A stretch of 64,000 nt of DNA, taken from assembly GCA_046349515.1 (NCBI GenBank), contig JAXMCE010000006.1:62001-126000 (forward strand), in the 5' to 3' direction. Position 1 is the stretch's first letter; every line of letters starts with the position of its first letter. The stretch is from JBGPGW01 sp046349515 (GTDB lineage Bacteria; Pseudomonadota; Alphaproteobacteria; CADEGL01). Under the pieces are notes generated by a model. It worked only from the letters and a program-made list of their open reading frames with translations, was not told the origin of the DNA and did not search any database. This document shows positions 53,697 through 61,494 of this stretch, piece after piece. The position numbers and the translations under genes were made by a program.

Positions 53697-54669
53697 GGCC
53701 CGCCACCAACGATTCCGCGGCGGCGGCGATGGAGGCGGCCTGTGGTATGGCCGCCTCCTCCAAATGGCGCGGATAGGGAATGGGCACTTCCGCGCTGCAG
53801 ACGCGGGCGACGGGCGCATCGAGATCATAGAACGCACCTTCCATGATCCGGGCCATGACTTCCGCCGCAAGGCTGCCGGTGCGCCACGCCTCGTCGACGA
53901 CGACGACGCGGTGCGTCTTTCTGACGGATTTGAGGATCGTCTCATCGTCAAGCGGCCTCAGGGAGCGAAGATCGATGACTTCGGCCGAGATGCCGTCCGC
54001 GTCCAGCGCCTCGGCCGCCGCGAGCGCCTTGTGGACGTTGGCGCTATAGGCAATGAGCGTGACGTCGCGTCCGGCCCGTCGCACGGCGGCGCGATCGAGC
54101 GAAACGACGCCTGCGCCCTCCGGCAGGTCGCCCTCGAGGTTGTAGAGGGTCGCGTGCTCGAAAATGATAACGGGGTCCGGATCCTGAAGCGCCGCCCACA
54201 ACATGCCGCGCGCATCCTCGATCGTCGCGGGCGCCACGACACGAAGTCCGGGAATATGAGCGTACCAGCACTCGAGGCTATGCGAGTGCTGCGCCGCCAA
54301 CTGGCGGCCCGCGCCTGTCGCCATGCGGATGACAAGCGGAATCGAGAACTGGCCACCCGACATGTGGCGGATCGTCGCGGCGTTGTTGACGATCTGGTCG
54401 AGCGCCAGCAGGCTGAAATTGACCGTCATGATCTCGACGATCGGCCGCATGCCGCCGAGTGCGGCTCCGATGCCCGCCCCGACGAACCCACCTTCGGCAA
54501 GCGGCGTGTCACGCACCCGGTCAGGCCCGAATTCCGCGAGGAGGCCCTTGCTGCAGGCATAGGTGCCACCATACCGGCCGACATCCTCACCCATGAGAAA
54601 CACGCGACTATCGCGGGCGAGCGCGTCCCGCAGGGCCTCCCGAACGGCGTCGCGGTAGGTTGTCTTCAT
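53689..54669 (-). CDS. 2-oxoacid dehydrogenase E1 beta subunit, complex 1
   Basis: A 326-residue PdhB/AcoB-type subunit. VFLMGEDVGRYGGTYACSKG, DTPLAEGGFVGAGIGAALGG, VEIMTVNFSLLALDQIVN and the C-terminal transketolase domain (IAYSANVHKALAAAEAL, VVVVDEAWRTGSLAAEV) are typical. The QLAAQHSHSLECWYAHIPGL segment matches pyruvate/acetoin-type enzymes. ATG 54669 shares ATGA with the E1-alpha stop. Confidence 0.94.
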   Translation of the reverse strand: MKTTYRDAVREALRDALARDSRVFLMGEDVGRYGGTYACSKGLLAEFGPDRVRDTPLAEGGFVGAGIGAALGGMRPIVEIMTVNFSLLALDQIVNNAATIRHMSGGQFSIPLVIRMATGAGRQLAAQHSHSLECWYAHIPGLRVVAPATIEDARGMLWAALQDPDPVIIFEHATLYNLEGDLPEGAGVVSLDRAAVRRAGRDVTLIAYSANVHKALAAAEALDADGISAEVIDLRSLRPLDDETILKSVRKTHRVVVVDEAWRTGSLAAEVMARIMEGAFYDLDAPVARVCSAEVPIPYPRHLEEAAIPQAASIAAAAESLVAGRG

Positions 54670-55673
54670 GCCGCGGTCCCGGTCGTGATGGGGGGCGTAT
54701 GCACGTCGCTCAGGAGGTCTTCGACAGGCTCCCAAGATGCTGCCTCCGCGAACGCGACGGCATCATCAATCTCCGCGGCGACCGTCACTTCGATCGCTGT
54801 CACATCGGTGTCATGCAGAAGGCCGGCCGAAAGGCTCCAATCCTGAAACAGATGGATCGGGTCCCGTTCCTTCGCGTGCTCGACCTCTGCCTTGTCGCGG
54901 TAGAGTTCAGGGTCGAACATGGAGTGCGCGCGAAAGCGGTAGGTTCGATTCTCGAGGAAATAGGGCGTGCCACCGTCTCTTACGGAACGAACGGCCCGCG
55001 CCGCGGCGACCTCGACCGCGACCACATCCATGCCGTCGACGATCTCGCCAGGAACGCAATAGCTCTCGGCATGGCGGCGTATGTCTGTCTGCGATTCGGA
55101 GCGCTCGAGTGCCGTCCCCATGGCGTAAAAGTTGTTCTCGCAGACGAACAGCACCGGTAGTTTCCAAAGTGCCGCAAGATTGAGCGATTCGTGAAAGGCG
55201 CCCTCGGCCGCCGCGCCTTCGCCAAAAAAGCACGCAGTGACGCGCCTACGGTCCTGCATCTTGTCGGCAAGCGCGAGTCCGACCGCCAGGGGCAGTCCTC
55301 CTGCGACGATCGCGTTGCCGCCGTAGAATCGCGTGGCTGAGTCGAAGATGTGCATCGAGCCGCCGCGGCCGCGACTGCAGCCGGCCGCCTTTCCGTACAT
55401 CTCGGCCATGATGGCCCGCATGCCGATTCCTCGGGCGAGCGCGTGTCCGTGCTCCCGGTAGGTCGCGACGATCGCATCGTCCCTCTCGAGCGTCCGGATG
55501 ACGCCGACCGCGTTTGCCTCCTCGCCGATGTAAAGGTGGAGGAAGCCCCTGATCTTGCCGAGGCTGTAAAGTTCCGCGCATTTCTCCTCGAAGCGGCGGA
55601 TGCGCACCATTTCCCGAAGAAGATCGAGCGCGTGCTGACGGCTGAGCCTTGGTTTGCCACTACTTTGGATCAT
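54666..55673 (-). CDS. 2-oxoacid dehydrogenase E1 alpha subunit, complex 1
   Basis: A 335-residue thiamine-diphosphate-binding PdhA/AcoA-type subunit. MVRIRRFEEKCAELYSLGKI, GFLHLYIGEEANAVGV, YREHGHALARGI, GRGGSMHIFD and the TPP motif GEGAAAEGAFHESLNLAALW (Gly-x-Gly ... Asn) identify it. Pyruvate or acetoin is the likely substrate. ATG 55673 is preceded by a GGGG; the frame continues to 55736. FixK-type box D lies 152 bases upstream, the only plausible promoter for the five-gene operon. Confidence 0.93.
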   Translation of the reverse strand: MIQSSGKPRLSRQHALDLLREMVRIRRFEEKCAELYSLGKIRGFLHLYIGEEANAVGVIRTLERDDAIVATYREHGHALARGIGMRAIMAEMYGKAAGCSRGRGGSMHIFDSATRFYGGNAIVAGGLPLAVGLALADKMQDRRRVTACFFGEGAAAEGAFHESLNLAALWKLPVLFVCENNFYAMGTALERSESQTDIRRHAESYCVPGEIVDGMDVVAVEVAAARAVRSVRDGGTPYFLENRTYRFRAHSMFDPELYRDKAEVEHAKERDPIHLFQDWSLSAGLLHDTDVTAIEVTVAAEIDDAVAFAEAASWEPVEDLLSDVHTPPITTGTAA

Positions 55674-55824
55674 GGACGGCCCCAGGGAATCGACAGCGCG
55701 CCGTCCGATAGGCCGTACTGGCGTGCCTTGAGCCACCCACGCGATGTCATTCTCGGCTCGATCGTCATTTCGACGCGCTGCCTCGTGTCAGCGGGATATG
55801 CTGATCGACACGCGGCCGGGAACA

Positions 55825-55838
55825 TTGATGTGTCTCAA
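55825..55838. promoter_or_regulatory. FNR/FixK-type box D, before complex 1 operon
   Basis: TTGATGTGTCTCAA (TTGAGACACATCAA on the minus strand) has perfect half-sites. It lies in the 175-base gap between the E1-alpha start (55673) and the end of the SAM synthetase gene (55849), pointing to control of the leftward operon. Confidence 0.7.
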
Positions 55839-55848
55839 CCAAGAGGCC

Positions 55849-57048
55849 TCAGAACAGGCTGATCTCCCCGGCCAGGATCTGCTTCCAGATGGTGGCCAGC
55901 TCGGCCAATCCGTCCTCGACGAGCCGCGCGATGTGCGGCCTTAGAACCTCGATGCGGCCGTTGTCGTGCAGGCCGATGCGGAGATGGGCGATCTGGGGAT
56001 CGTCGATACGGTGGCCGATGCGGCTCACGAGGACGCACTGAGCCCGTGCGACTTCAGGTATTTCCGCGACAATAGCGGCAGCGATTCGGCCGGCGGCGAT
56101 GTTGTATAGCTTGCCCACATGCGTGACGGGGTTCTTGCCCGCAACGGACTCGATGCTCATCGGCCGGTAGGGCGTGATGAGGCCATTCGCTCGATTGCCG
56201 CGTCCCGCCTGGCCGTCGTCGCCCGCCTCGGCTGAGGTACCCGTCACCGTGAGATAGATCGCGCCCGCTGCAGGATCGTCGGCCGCATTCACTTCGACTT
56301 CGCTCACGGTCGCACCGAGTTGCCGGCAAATGCCCTGCACATCCGCGGCCAGCTCTCCCTTGAGCGCGAGGTAGTGGTTGAGGTCTCTCACATGCCGTCC
56401 GACGATCGCGCGGGCCACAGTCAATCGAATTTGGCCATGCGAGGTTACGCCCATGACTTTGACATCTTCGCCGTGCGCAGGATGCATGCGGCGGAAGGAT
56501 GGGGCATTCAGCCGTCGCTCCACCTCAAGCACGACATCCTCAAGGTGTGTCGTCGGCGCGTAGCCGACGCCGCACGACGTGTCATTCGCCAGGGCGATGC
56601 CGTGCTTCCGCTGGCGCTCGAAAAGTTGACTGAGCTCGACCGATCCCGGCCGTACGAGGCAGTGCAGCCGGACATGCCGTTCCGGATCGAGCCCGATGAT
56701 GTTGTCGGCGATCCACTGGCGAACGCAGTCGCCGGCGATCTCGTCGATGGGCACATCGACCCCGCCCGCTCTCGTGACTGCGCGTCCAGAGAGATAGATT
56801 TCGATGGGCGCCAGCATCTCCCCGCCGCCGAAGGCCGGCCTCGCCGAACCGCCCCAGAGCAGGACCTTGTCGACGTTGTGGTGAAGAATGACGCCGAATC
56901 GGTCGAGATAGTATCGGCAGAGCGCCTTCGACAAAGCCTCCGCGAGCGCGTCGGACATCGTATCGGGATGGCCAAGACCTTTGCGCTCGACGATCTCCAC
57001 CGCGTCTGCGCCAGGCGTTGAGGAAAAAGCATCGATGACGAGGTCCAT
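55849..57048 (-). CDS. S-adenosylmethionine synthetase, archaeal type
   Basis: A 399-residue methionine adenosyltransferase of the archaeal family (unlike bacterial MetK). VEIVERKGLGHPDTMSDAL holds the GHPD motif; LLWGGSARPAFGGGEML, DTSCGVGYAPTTHLEDVVLE and TPYRPMSIESVAGKNPVTHVGKLYN (seen here in parts) are characteristic. Length equals archaeal enzymes. Archaeal-type MAT occurs in scattered bacteria, probably by transfer. It is divergent from the second E1-alpha and shares box E, so it is likely induced with it, as an extra source of SAM. Confidence 0.93.
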   Translation of the reverse strand: MDLVIDAFSSTPGADAVEIVERKGLGHPDTMSDALAEALSKALCRYYLDRFGVILHHNVDKVLLWGGSARPAFGGGEMLAPIEIYLSGRAVTRAGGVDVPIDEIAGDCVRQWIADNIIGLDPERHVRLHCLVRPGSVELSQLFERQRKHGIALANDTSCGVGYAPTTHLEDVVLEVERRLNAPSFRRMHPAHGEDVKVMGVTSHGQIRLTVARAIVGRHVRDLNHYLALKGELAADVQGICRQLGATVSEVEVNAADDPAAGAIYLTVTGTSAEAGDDGQAGRGNRANGLITPYRPMSIESVAGKNPVTHVGKLYNIAAGRIAAAIVAEIPEVARAQCVLVSRIGHRIDDPQIAHLRIGLHDNGRIEVLRPHIARLVEDGLAELATIWKQILAGEISLF

Positions 57049-57122
57049 CGTTCCTGGCTCCGGGTGGCAGGAAGCCCCGCTGTGCGGCGCGCGTACTGTG
57101 TCAGTCCAGCCTCGGTATCAGC

Positions 57123-57136
57123 TTGATCCATCTCAA
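57123..57136. promoter_or_regulatory. FNR/FixK-type box E, divergent SAM synthetase and complex 2
   Basis: TTGATCCATCTCAA has perfect TTGA and TCAA half-sites. It sits nearly in the middle of the 151-base gap, 75 bases from the SAM synthetase start (57048) and 64 bases from the complex 2 E1-alpha start (57200), so it could serve both directions. Confidence 0.75.
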
Positions 57137-57199
57137 TGATCGTCGAGGCCCTGGCCATAGGATGCACACGACGCTCCGGCGGGGACCGGCGATGGAACC

Positions 57200-58276
57200 A
57201 TGACGACGGTCGCCTCCTTTACGATCACATACAGCCGGTTTCTCGATCCGGACGGTGCCGTGACGCAGGCGCTGCCGGACTTCGCCCGCGATCCCTCGGC
57301 GCTGCGGCGCCTCTATCGCGCGATGATATTGACGCGAGCCTTCGATTCTCGGGCGCTCGCCCTTCAAAGAACGGGACGGCTCGGTACCTATCCCTCATCG
57401 CTTGGTCAGGAGGCGGTGGCAGTCGGCCTCGCCGATCCCATGCGGGCGGAGGACGTTCTGGTGCCCTCGTTCCGCGAGCATGGGGCACAGCTCCTTCGCG
57501 GCGTCACGGCGACGGAGCTGTTTCTCTATTGGGGCGGGGATGAGCGCGGCAGCGACTTCGCCTCGGCGCGAGAGGATTTTCCAGTCGCTGTCCCCGTCGG
57601 CAGCCAAGCGCCGCACGCGGTTGGGGTGGCTCTCGCCTTCGCCCTCCGTGGCGAATCGCGTGTTGCTGTTTGCGTGTTCGGCGACGGAGCGACGTCGAAG
57701 GGCGACGTTTACGAGGCCATGAATCTGGCCGGGGTCTGGCGGCTCCCGGTCGTGTTCGTCATCAACAACAATCAATGGTCGATCTCCGTTCCGCGGTCCG
57801 CGCAGAGCGCCTCTGCGACTCTCGCGCAAAAGGCGGTCGCCGCCGGCTTCCAAGGCAAGCAGGTCGATGGCAACGACGTCATTGCCGTTCGTTGCGCGGT
57901 TGGCTCGGCGATCGAACGGGCGCGCGGCGGCGGCGGGCCGACCCTCATCGAAGCGGTGACCTATCGTCTCGCCGACCACACGACGGCCGATGACGCGCGC
58001 CGCTACCGCGATGACGCCGAGGTGAGTCGGCATTGGAAGAACGATCCGATCGTGCGGCTGCGCCGCTACCTCACGCGCGAGTCCGGTTGGACAAGAGACG
58101 ACGAGGAGCGCCTTCTCTCCGAATGCGGGCGCGCGATTGACGAAGCCGCGGACGCCTATCTGGCGATGCCCGCGCAGCTTCCCTCGGCACTGTTCGACCA
58201 TCTCCATGCCACGCTGCCCGAAGCGCTGGTGGAGCAGCGAGATGGTCTCGCGGCGGCGGTCGGCAGCCATGGCTGA
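57200..58276 (+). CDS. 2-oxoacid dehydrogenase E1 alpha subunit, complex 2
   Basis: A 358-residue PdhA/BkdA-type subunit. The TPP motif is FGDGATSKGDVYEAMNLAGVW; AMILTRAFDSRALALQRTGRLGTYPSSLGQEA and SFREHGAQLLRGV precede it, and LADHTTADDARRYR follows. The sequence is of the type found in Gram-positive-like and pseudomonad pyruvate or branched-chain dehydrogenases, clearly different from complex 1 E1-alpha. Whether pyruvate or branched-chain 2-oxoacids are used cannot be settled. It overlaps the E1-beta start by 8 bases. Confidence 0.93.
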   Translation: MTTVASFTITYSRFLDPDGAVTQALPDFARDPSALRRLYRAMILTRAFDSRALALQRTGRLGTYPSSLGQEAVAVGLADPMRAEDVLVPSFREHGAQLLRGVTATELFLYWGGDERGSDFASAREDFPVAVPVGSQAPHAVGVALAFALRGESRVAVCVFGDGATSKGDVYEAMNLAGVWRLPVVFVINNNQWSISVPRSAQSASATLAQKAVAAGFQGKQVDGNDVIAVRCAVGSAIERARGGGGPTLIEAVTYRLADHTTADDARRYRDDAEVSRHWKNDPIVRLRRYLTRESGWTRDDEERLLSECGRAIDEAADAYLAMPAQLPSALFDHLHATLPEALVEQRDGLAAAVGSHG

Positions 58277-59249
58277 GCACACGATCGTGGAGGCGCTCAA
58301 TCTCGCGCTTGCTCACGCCATGAAGGAGGACGAGAGCGTCATCCTCTATGGCGAGGACGTGGGGGTGGATGGCGGTGTCTTCCGGGTGAGCGACGGACTT
58401 CTCCATCGCTTCGGCGCGAAGCGCGTCCTCGACACGCCGCTGGCCGAAGCGGCGCTTGCTGGCCTTGCCGTCGGCCTTGGTGCGCAGGGTTTCCGTCCGG
58501 TCGTCGAGATCCAGTTCGATGGATTCCTCTATCCGACCCTCGATCAGCTCATCAATCATGCAGCGCGGCTGCGGACGCGGACACGGGGCCGGCTATCTTG
58601 CCCCATGGTGTTGCGGGCGCCCTATGGAGGGGGCATTCACGCGCCCGAGCACCATTCCGAAAGCAATGAGGCTCTCTTCGCCCATGTTCCGGGATTGCGA
58701 GTCGTCATCCCAAGCTCGCCGCGTTTGGCTTACGGTCTTCTTCTGGCGGCAATCCGCGATCCGGATCCCGTGATCTTCCTCGAACCGAAGCGCCTTTATC
58801 GGGCGTTGCGCGAGGAAGTTGCGGATGACGGGCGGGCGCTGCCGCTCGACCGTTGCTTTGTCGCGCGCGACGGCCGCGATGTCACGCTCATCGCCTGGGG
58901 CGCCATGATGCGCGAGGCGCGCGAGGCCGCCGACCGGCTCTCGTCGTCCGGCGTCGAGGCCGAGATCGTCGACGTCGCGACACTGAAGCCGCTCGACGCC
59001 GATACGATCGTCCGTTCGGTGGAGAAGACCGGACGCTGCGTGATCGTCCATGAGGCGCCCCTTACAGGCGGATTCGGTGCGGAAATCGCGGCGCGGCTGG
59101 CGGAACGTGCGCTGACCTCACTTCTTGCCCCGGTCGTGCGAGTGGCGGGCCTTGATACCGTCATGCCGCTTTCCAAGCTTGAACATCTCTACATGCCGAC
59201 GACGGCGCGCATCCTCGACGCGGTATCGACCGTCATGGGTTACGCATGA
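58269..59249 (+). CDS. 2-oxoacid dehydrogenase E1 beta subunit, complex 2
   Basis: A 326-residue subunit, the same length as complex 1 E1-beta. VILYGEDVGVDGGVFRVSDG, DTPLAEAALAGLAVGLGAQG, VEIQFDGFLYPTLDQLINHA, PYGGGIHAPEHHSESNEALF and the C-terminal VIVHEAPLTGGFGAEIAARL are typical of the PdhB/BkdB group. ATG 58269 lies in the 8-base overlap with E1-alpha. The E2 gene starts 4 bases before its end. Confidence 0.94.
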   Translation: MAEHTIVEALNLALAHAMKEDESVILYGEDVGVDGGVFRVSDGLLHRFGAKRVLDTPLAEAALAGLAVGLGAQGFRPVVEIQFDGFLYPTLDQLINHAARLRTRTRGRLSCPMVLRAPYGGGIHAPEHHSESNEALFAHVPGLRVVIPSSPRLAYGLLLAAIRDPDPVIFLEPKRLYRALREEVADDGRALPLDRCFVARDGRDVTLIAWGAMMREAREAADRLSSSGVEAEIVDVATLKPLDADTIVRSVEKTGRCVIVHEAPLTGGFGAEIAARLAERALTSLLAPVVRVAGLDTVMPLSKLEHLYMPTTARILDAVSTVMGYA

Positions 59250-60340
59250 GCACCTTCAGGCTTCCCGACCTTGGCGAGGGACTCGAAGAAGCCGAAATCG
59301 TTGCCTGGCACGTCGCGGACGGCGAGCACGTTGTGGCCGACCAGCCGCTTATTTCCGTCGAGACCGACAAGGCCGTGGTCGAAATCCCCTCGCCGCGAGC
59401 AGGCCGCATCGCGCGCCTCCACGGCGCACCGGGCGACATCGTGAAAGTCGGGGCTCCCCTTGTCGACTATGCCGACGTCGAGCCGCCCGACACGGGTACG
59501 GTTGTCGGCGACGTCGAGACGGCTGCGCCGCCGGCCTCGCGCCAGGTGGCGGCAGGACCCGCGGATCGTGCTGAGCGCGTCGTGCCGGCCGCGAGAGCCT
59601 TGGCGAAGAGTCTTGGCGTCGACCTCGGCCAGATCGTCGGCACGGGGCCCGGTGGCATCGTGACCCGCGCCGATGTGGAAAAGGCGGCTTCCACGAGGGT
59701 CGAGGGGGGTGAGGCACTCCGTGGGGCACGACGAAGCATGGCGCGCGCGATGGCGGATGCACATGCGCGGGTCGCGCTCGCGACCGTCCACGACGAGGCC
59801 GATGTCGAGCGTTGGATCACGCCCACAGCCGACGTGACGGTGCGCCTCATTCGCGCGGTTGTGGCAGGATGCCGCGCGGAGCCCGCCTTGAACGCCTGGT
59901 TCGATGCTCTGTCGGGGACGCGTCGGCTTCTCGATCGCATCGATCTCGGGATCGCGATCGATACGCCAGACGGCCTCTATGCGCCCGTGCTGCGCGACGT
60001 TGCCGGAAGGGACGCGTCTGCCTTGCGCCAGGACATCGACCGCCTCCGGGCCCTTGCCGCGGAGCGTCGCCTGTCGCCCGAAACCCTCAAAGGGCCGACC
60101 ATCACCTTGTCCAATTTCGGCACGGTCGCCGGACGCCATGCGACGATGCTCGTCGTGCCGCCGCAGGTCGCGATCCTGGGTGCCGGGCGAATCCGTGCGG
60201 AGGCCCGAGTGCAAGAGGGCGTGCTGGCGGCGCGGCGCATGGTGCCGCTCTCGCTGAGCTTCGACCATCGGGTCGTGACCGGTGGCGAGGCAGCACGGTT
60301 TCTCGCCGCAGTCATGCGCGATCTCGAGCAAGCGGCCTGA
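59246..60340 (+). CDS. 2-oxoacid dehydrogenase E2 (dihydrolipoamide acyltransferase), complex 2
   Basis: A 364-residue E2. One lipoyl domain (FRLPDLGEGLEEAEIVAWHV, lipoyl-lysine in VETDKAVVEIPSP), the subunit-binding domain (VVPAARALAKSLGVDLGQIVG), and a catalytic domain ending SFDHRVVTGGEAARFL, in which the usual Asp of HRxxDG is Thr-Gly as in other E2s of this group. ATGA overlap with E1-beta. No E3 (lipoamide dehydrogenase) gene is present in the window, so both complexes must borrow one. Confidence 0.94.
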   Translation: MSTFRLPDLGEGLEEAEIVAWHVADGEHVVADQPLISVETDKAVVEIPSPRAGRIARLHGAPGDIVKVGAPLVDYADVEPPDTGTVVGDVETAAPPASRQVAAGPADRAERVVPAARALAKSLGVDLGQIVGTGPGGIVTRADVEKAASTRVEGGEALRGARRSMARAMADAHARVALATVHDEADVERWITPTADVTVRLIRAVVAGCRAEPALNAWFDALSGTRRLLDRIDLGIAIDTPDGLYAPVLRDVAGRDASALRQDIDRLRALAAERRLSPETLKGPTITLSNFGTVAGRHATMLVVPPQVAILGAGRIRAEARVQEGVLAARRMVPLSLSFDHRVVTGGEAARFLAAVMRDLEQAA

Positions 60341-60356
60341 ATCGATACGAGGTGCC

Positions 60357-61469
60357 ATGATGGAAGACGCCTTTCGATTCGCGGATGGTCTCGGTCCTGA
60401 GAAGATCATCCACGTCCATGAGCCTCGGCTCGGTTTGAGGGCGATCCTCGTCATCGACAATGTCGCGGCCGGACCGTCGATCGGCGGCATTCGGATGGCG
60501 CCCGATGTGAACCTCGAGGAGTGCGTGCGCCTCGCGCGGGCCATGACGCTCAAGAACGCGGCGGCAGGACTTCCCCATGGTGGGGGGAAATCGGTCATCG
60601 TGGGGGATCCCAAGATGCCGCGTGCCCGAAAGGCGCGGCACATCCGCGCCTTCGCCCGCGCGATCGCGCCCCTCGCGGATTACATCCCTGGCCCGGACAT
60701 GGGAACGGATGAGACGTGCATGGCGTGGATCAAGGATGAAATCGGCCGCGCTGTCGGACTGCCGCGGGAGATCGGCGGCATTCCGCTCGACGAGGTGGGC
60801 GCCACGGGCTTCGGGCTCGCGGCCTCGATCGATGTGGCCAAGGATTTCTGCGGCATCGCGCTCAAGGGGGCGCGGGTCGCTGTCCAAGGGTTTGGTGCTG
60901 TCGGCAAGCATGCCGCGCGTTTTCTCGCGGAGAAGGGGGCCGTTCTCGTCGCAGCGGCCGACGCGAATGGCACGATCGCCGACCCTCGCGGCCTCGATGT
61001 GCGCCGCCTCATCGAACACAAGGACGCAGGCCGGAGCGTCGTCGACTTTGCGCCCGGTGCGGCGTCCGGCGTCGATGCGATCCTCGATGTGGAGTGCGAG
61101 ATCTGGATCCCCGCCGCGCGCCCTGACGTCCTCCGCGCTGACAATGTCGCACGCCTCAAGACGAAGCTCGTGGCGCAGGGGGCCAATATTCCCGCGACGG
61201 CGGAGGCCGAGACCGTGCTGCACCGGCGCGGGATCCTGTCGATTCCGGATTTTATCGCCAATGCGGGCGGCGTCATCTGCGCGGCCGTCGAGTACCGCCA
61301 CGGCACGGCCGCGACGGCTTTCGAGAGCATCGAGGAAAAGATTCGTGCCAACACGCGGGAGGTTCTCGAAGGTGTCAAGGCGAGCGGGAAGGAACCGCGC
61401 GCCGTCGCGCTCGATCTCGCCGCCGCCCGCGTCAAGCGTGCCATGGCTCTCCAGCGCTGGGCCGAATGA
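60357..61469 (+). CDS. Glu/Leu/Phe/Val dehydrogenase family protein
   Basis: A 370-residue amino acid dehydrogenase. The substrate-binding half has GGIRMAPDVNLEECVRLARAMTLKNAAAGLPHGGGK (seen in parts; catalytic lysine in GGGKSVIVGDP) and IPGPDMGTDE; the NAD-binding half has VAVQGFGAVGKHAARFLAEKG. Length is between leucine dehydrogenase (about 365) and glutamate dehydrogenase (about 420). It lies 16 bases after E2, so its 2-oxoacid product could feed complex 2, which would favour a branched-chain role; that is inference. ATG 60357 and ATG 60360 are adjacent. Confidence 0.9.
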   Translation: MMEDAFRFADGLGPEKIIHVHEPRLGLRAILVIDNVAAGPSIGGIRMAPDVNLEECVRLARAMTLKNAAAGLPHGGGKSVIVGDPKMPRARKARHIRAFARAIAPLADYIPGPDMGTDETCMAWIKDEIGRAVGLPREIGGIPLDEVGATGFGLAASIDVAKDFCGIALKGARVAVQGFGAVGKHAARFLAEKGAVLVAAADANGTIADPRGLDVRRLIEHKDAGRSVVDFAPGAASGVDAILDVECEIWIPAARPDVLRADNVARLKTKLVAQGANIPATAEAETVLHRRGILSIPDFIANAGGVICAAVEYRHGTAATAFESIEEKIRANTREVLEGVKASGKEPRAVALDLAAARVKRAMALQRWAE

Positions 61470-61494
61470 ACAGGGCTCTTCGGTGCGGTGATAC

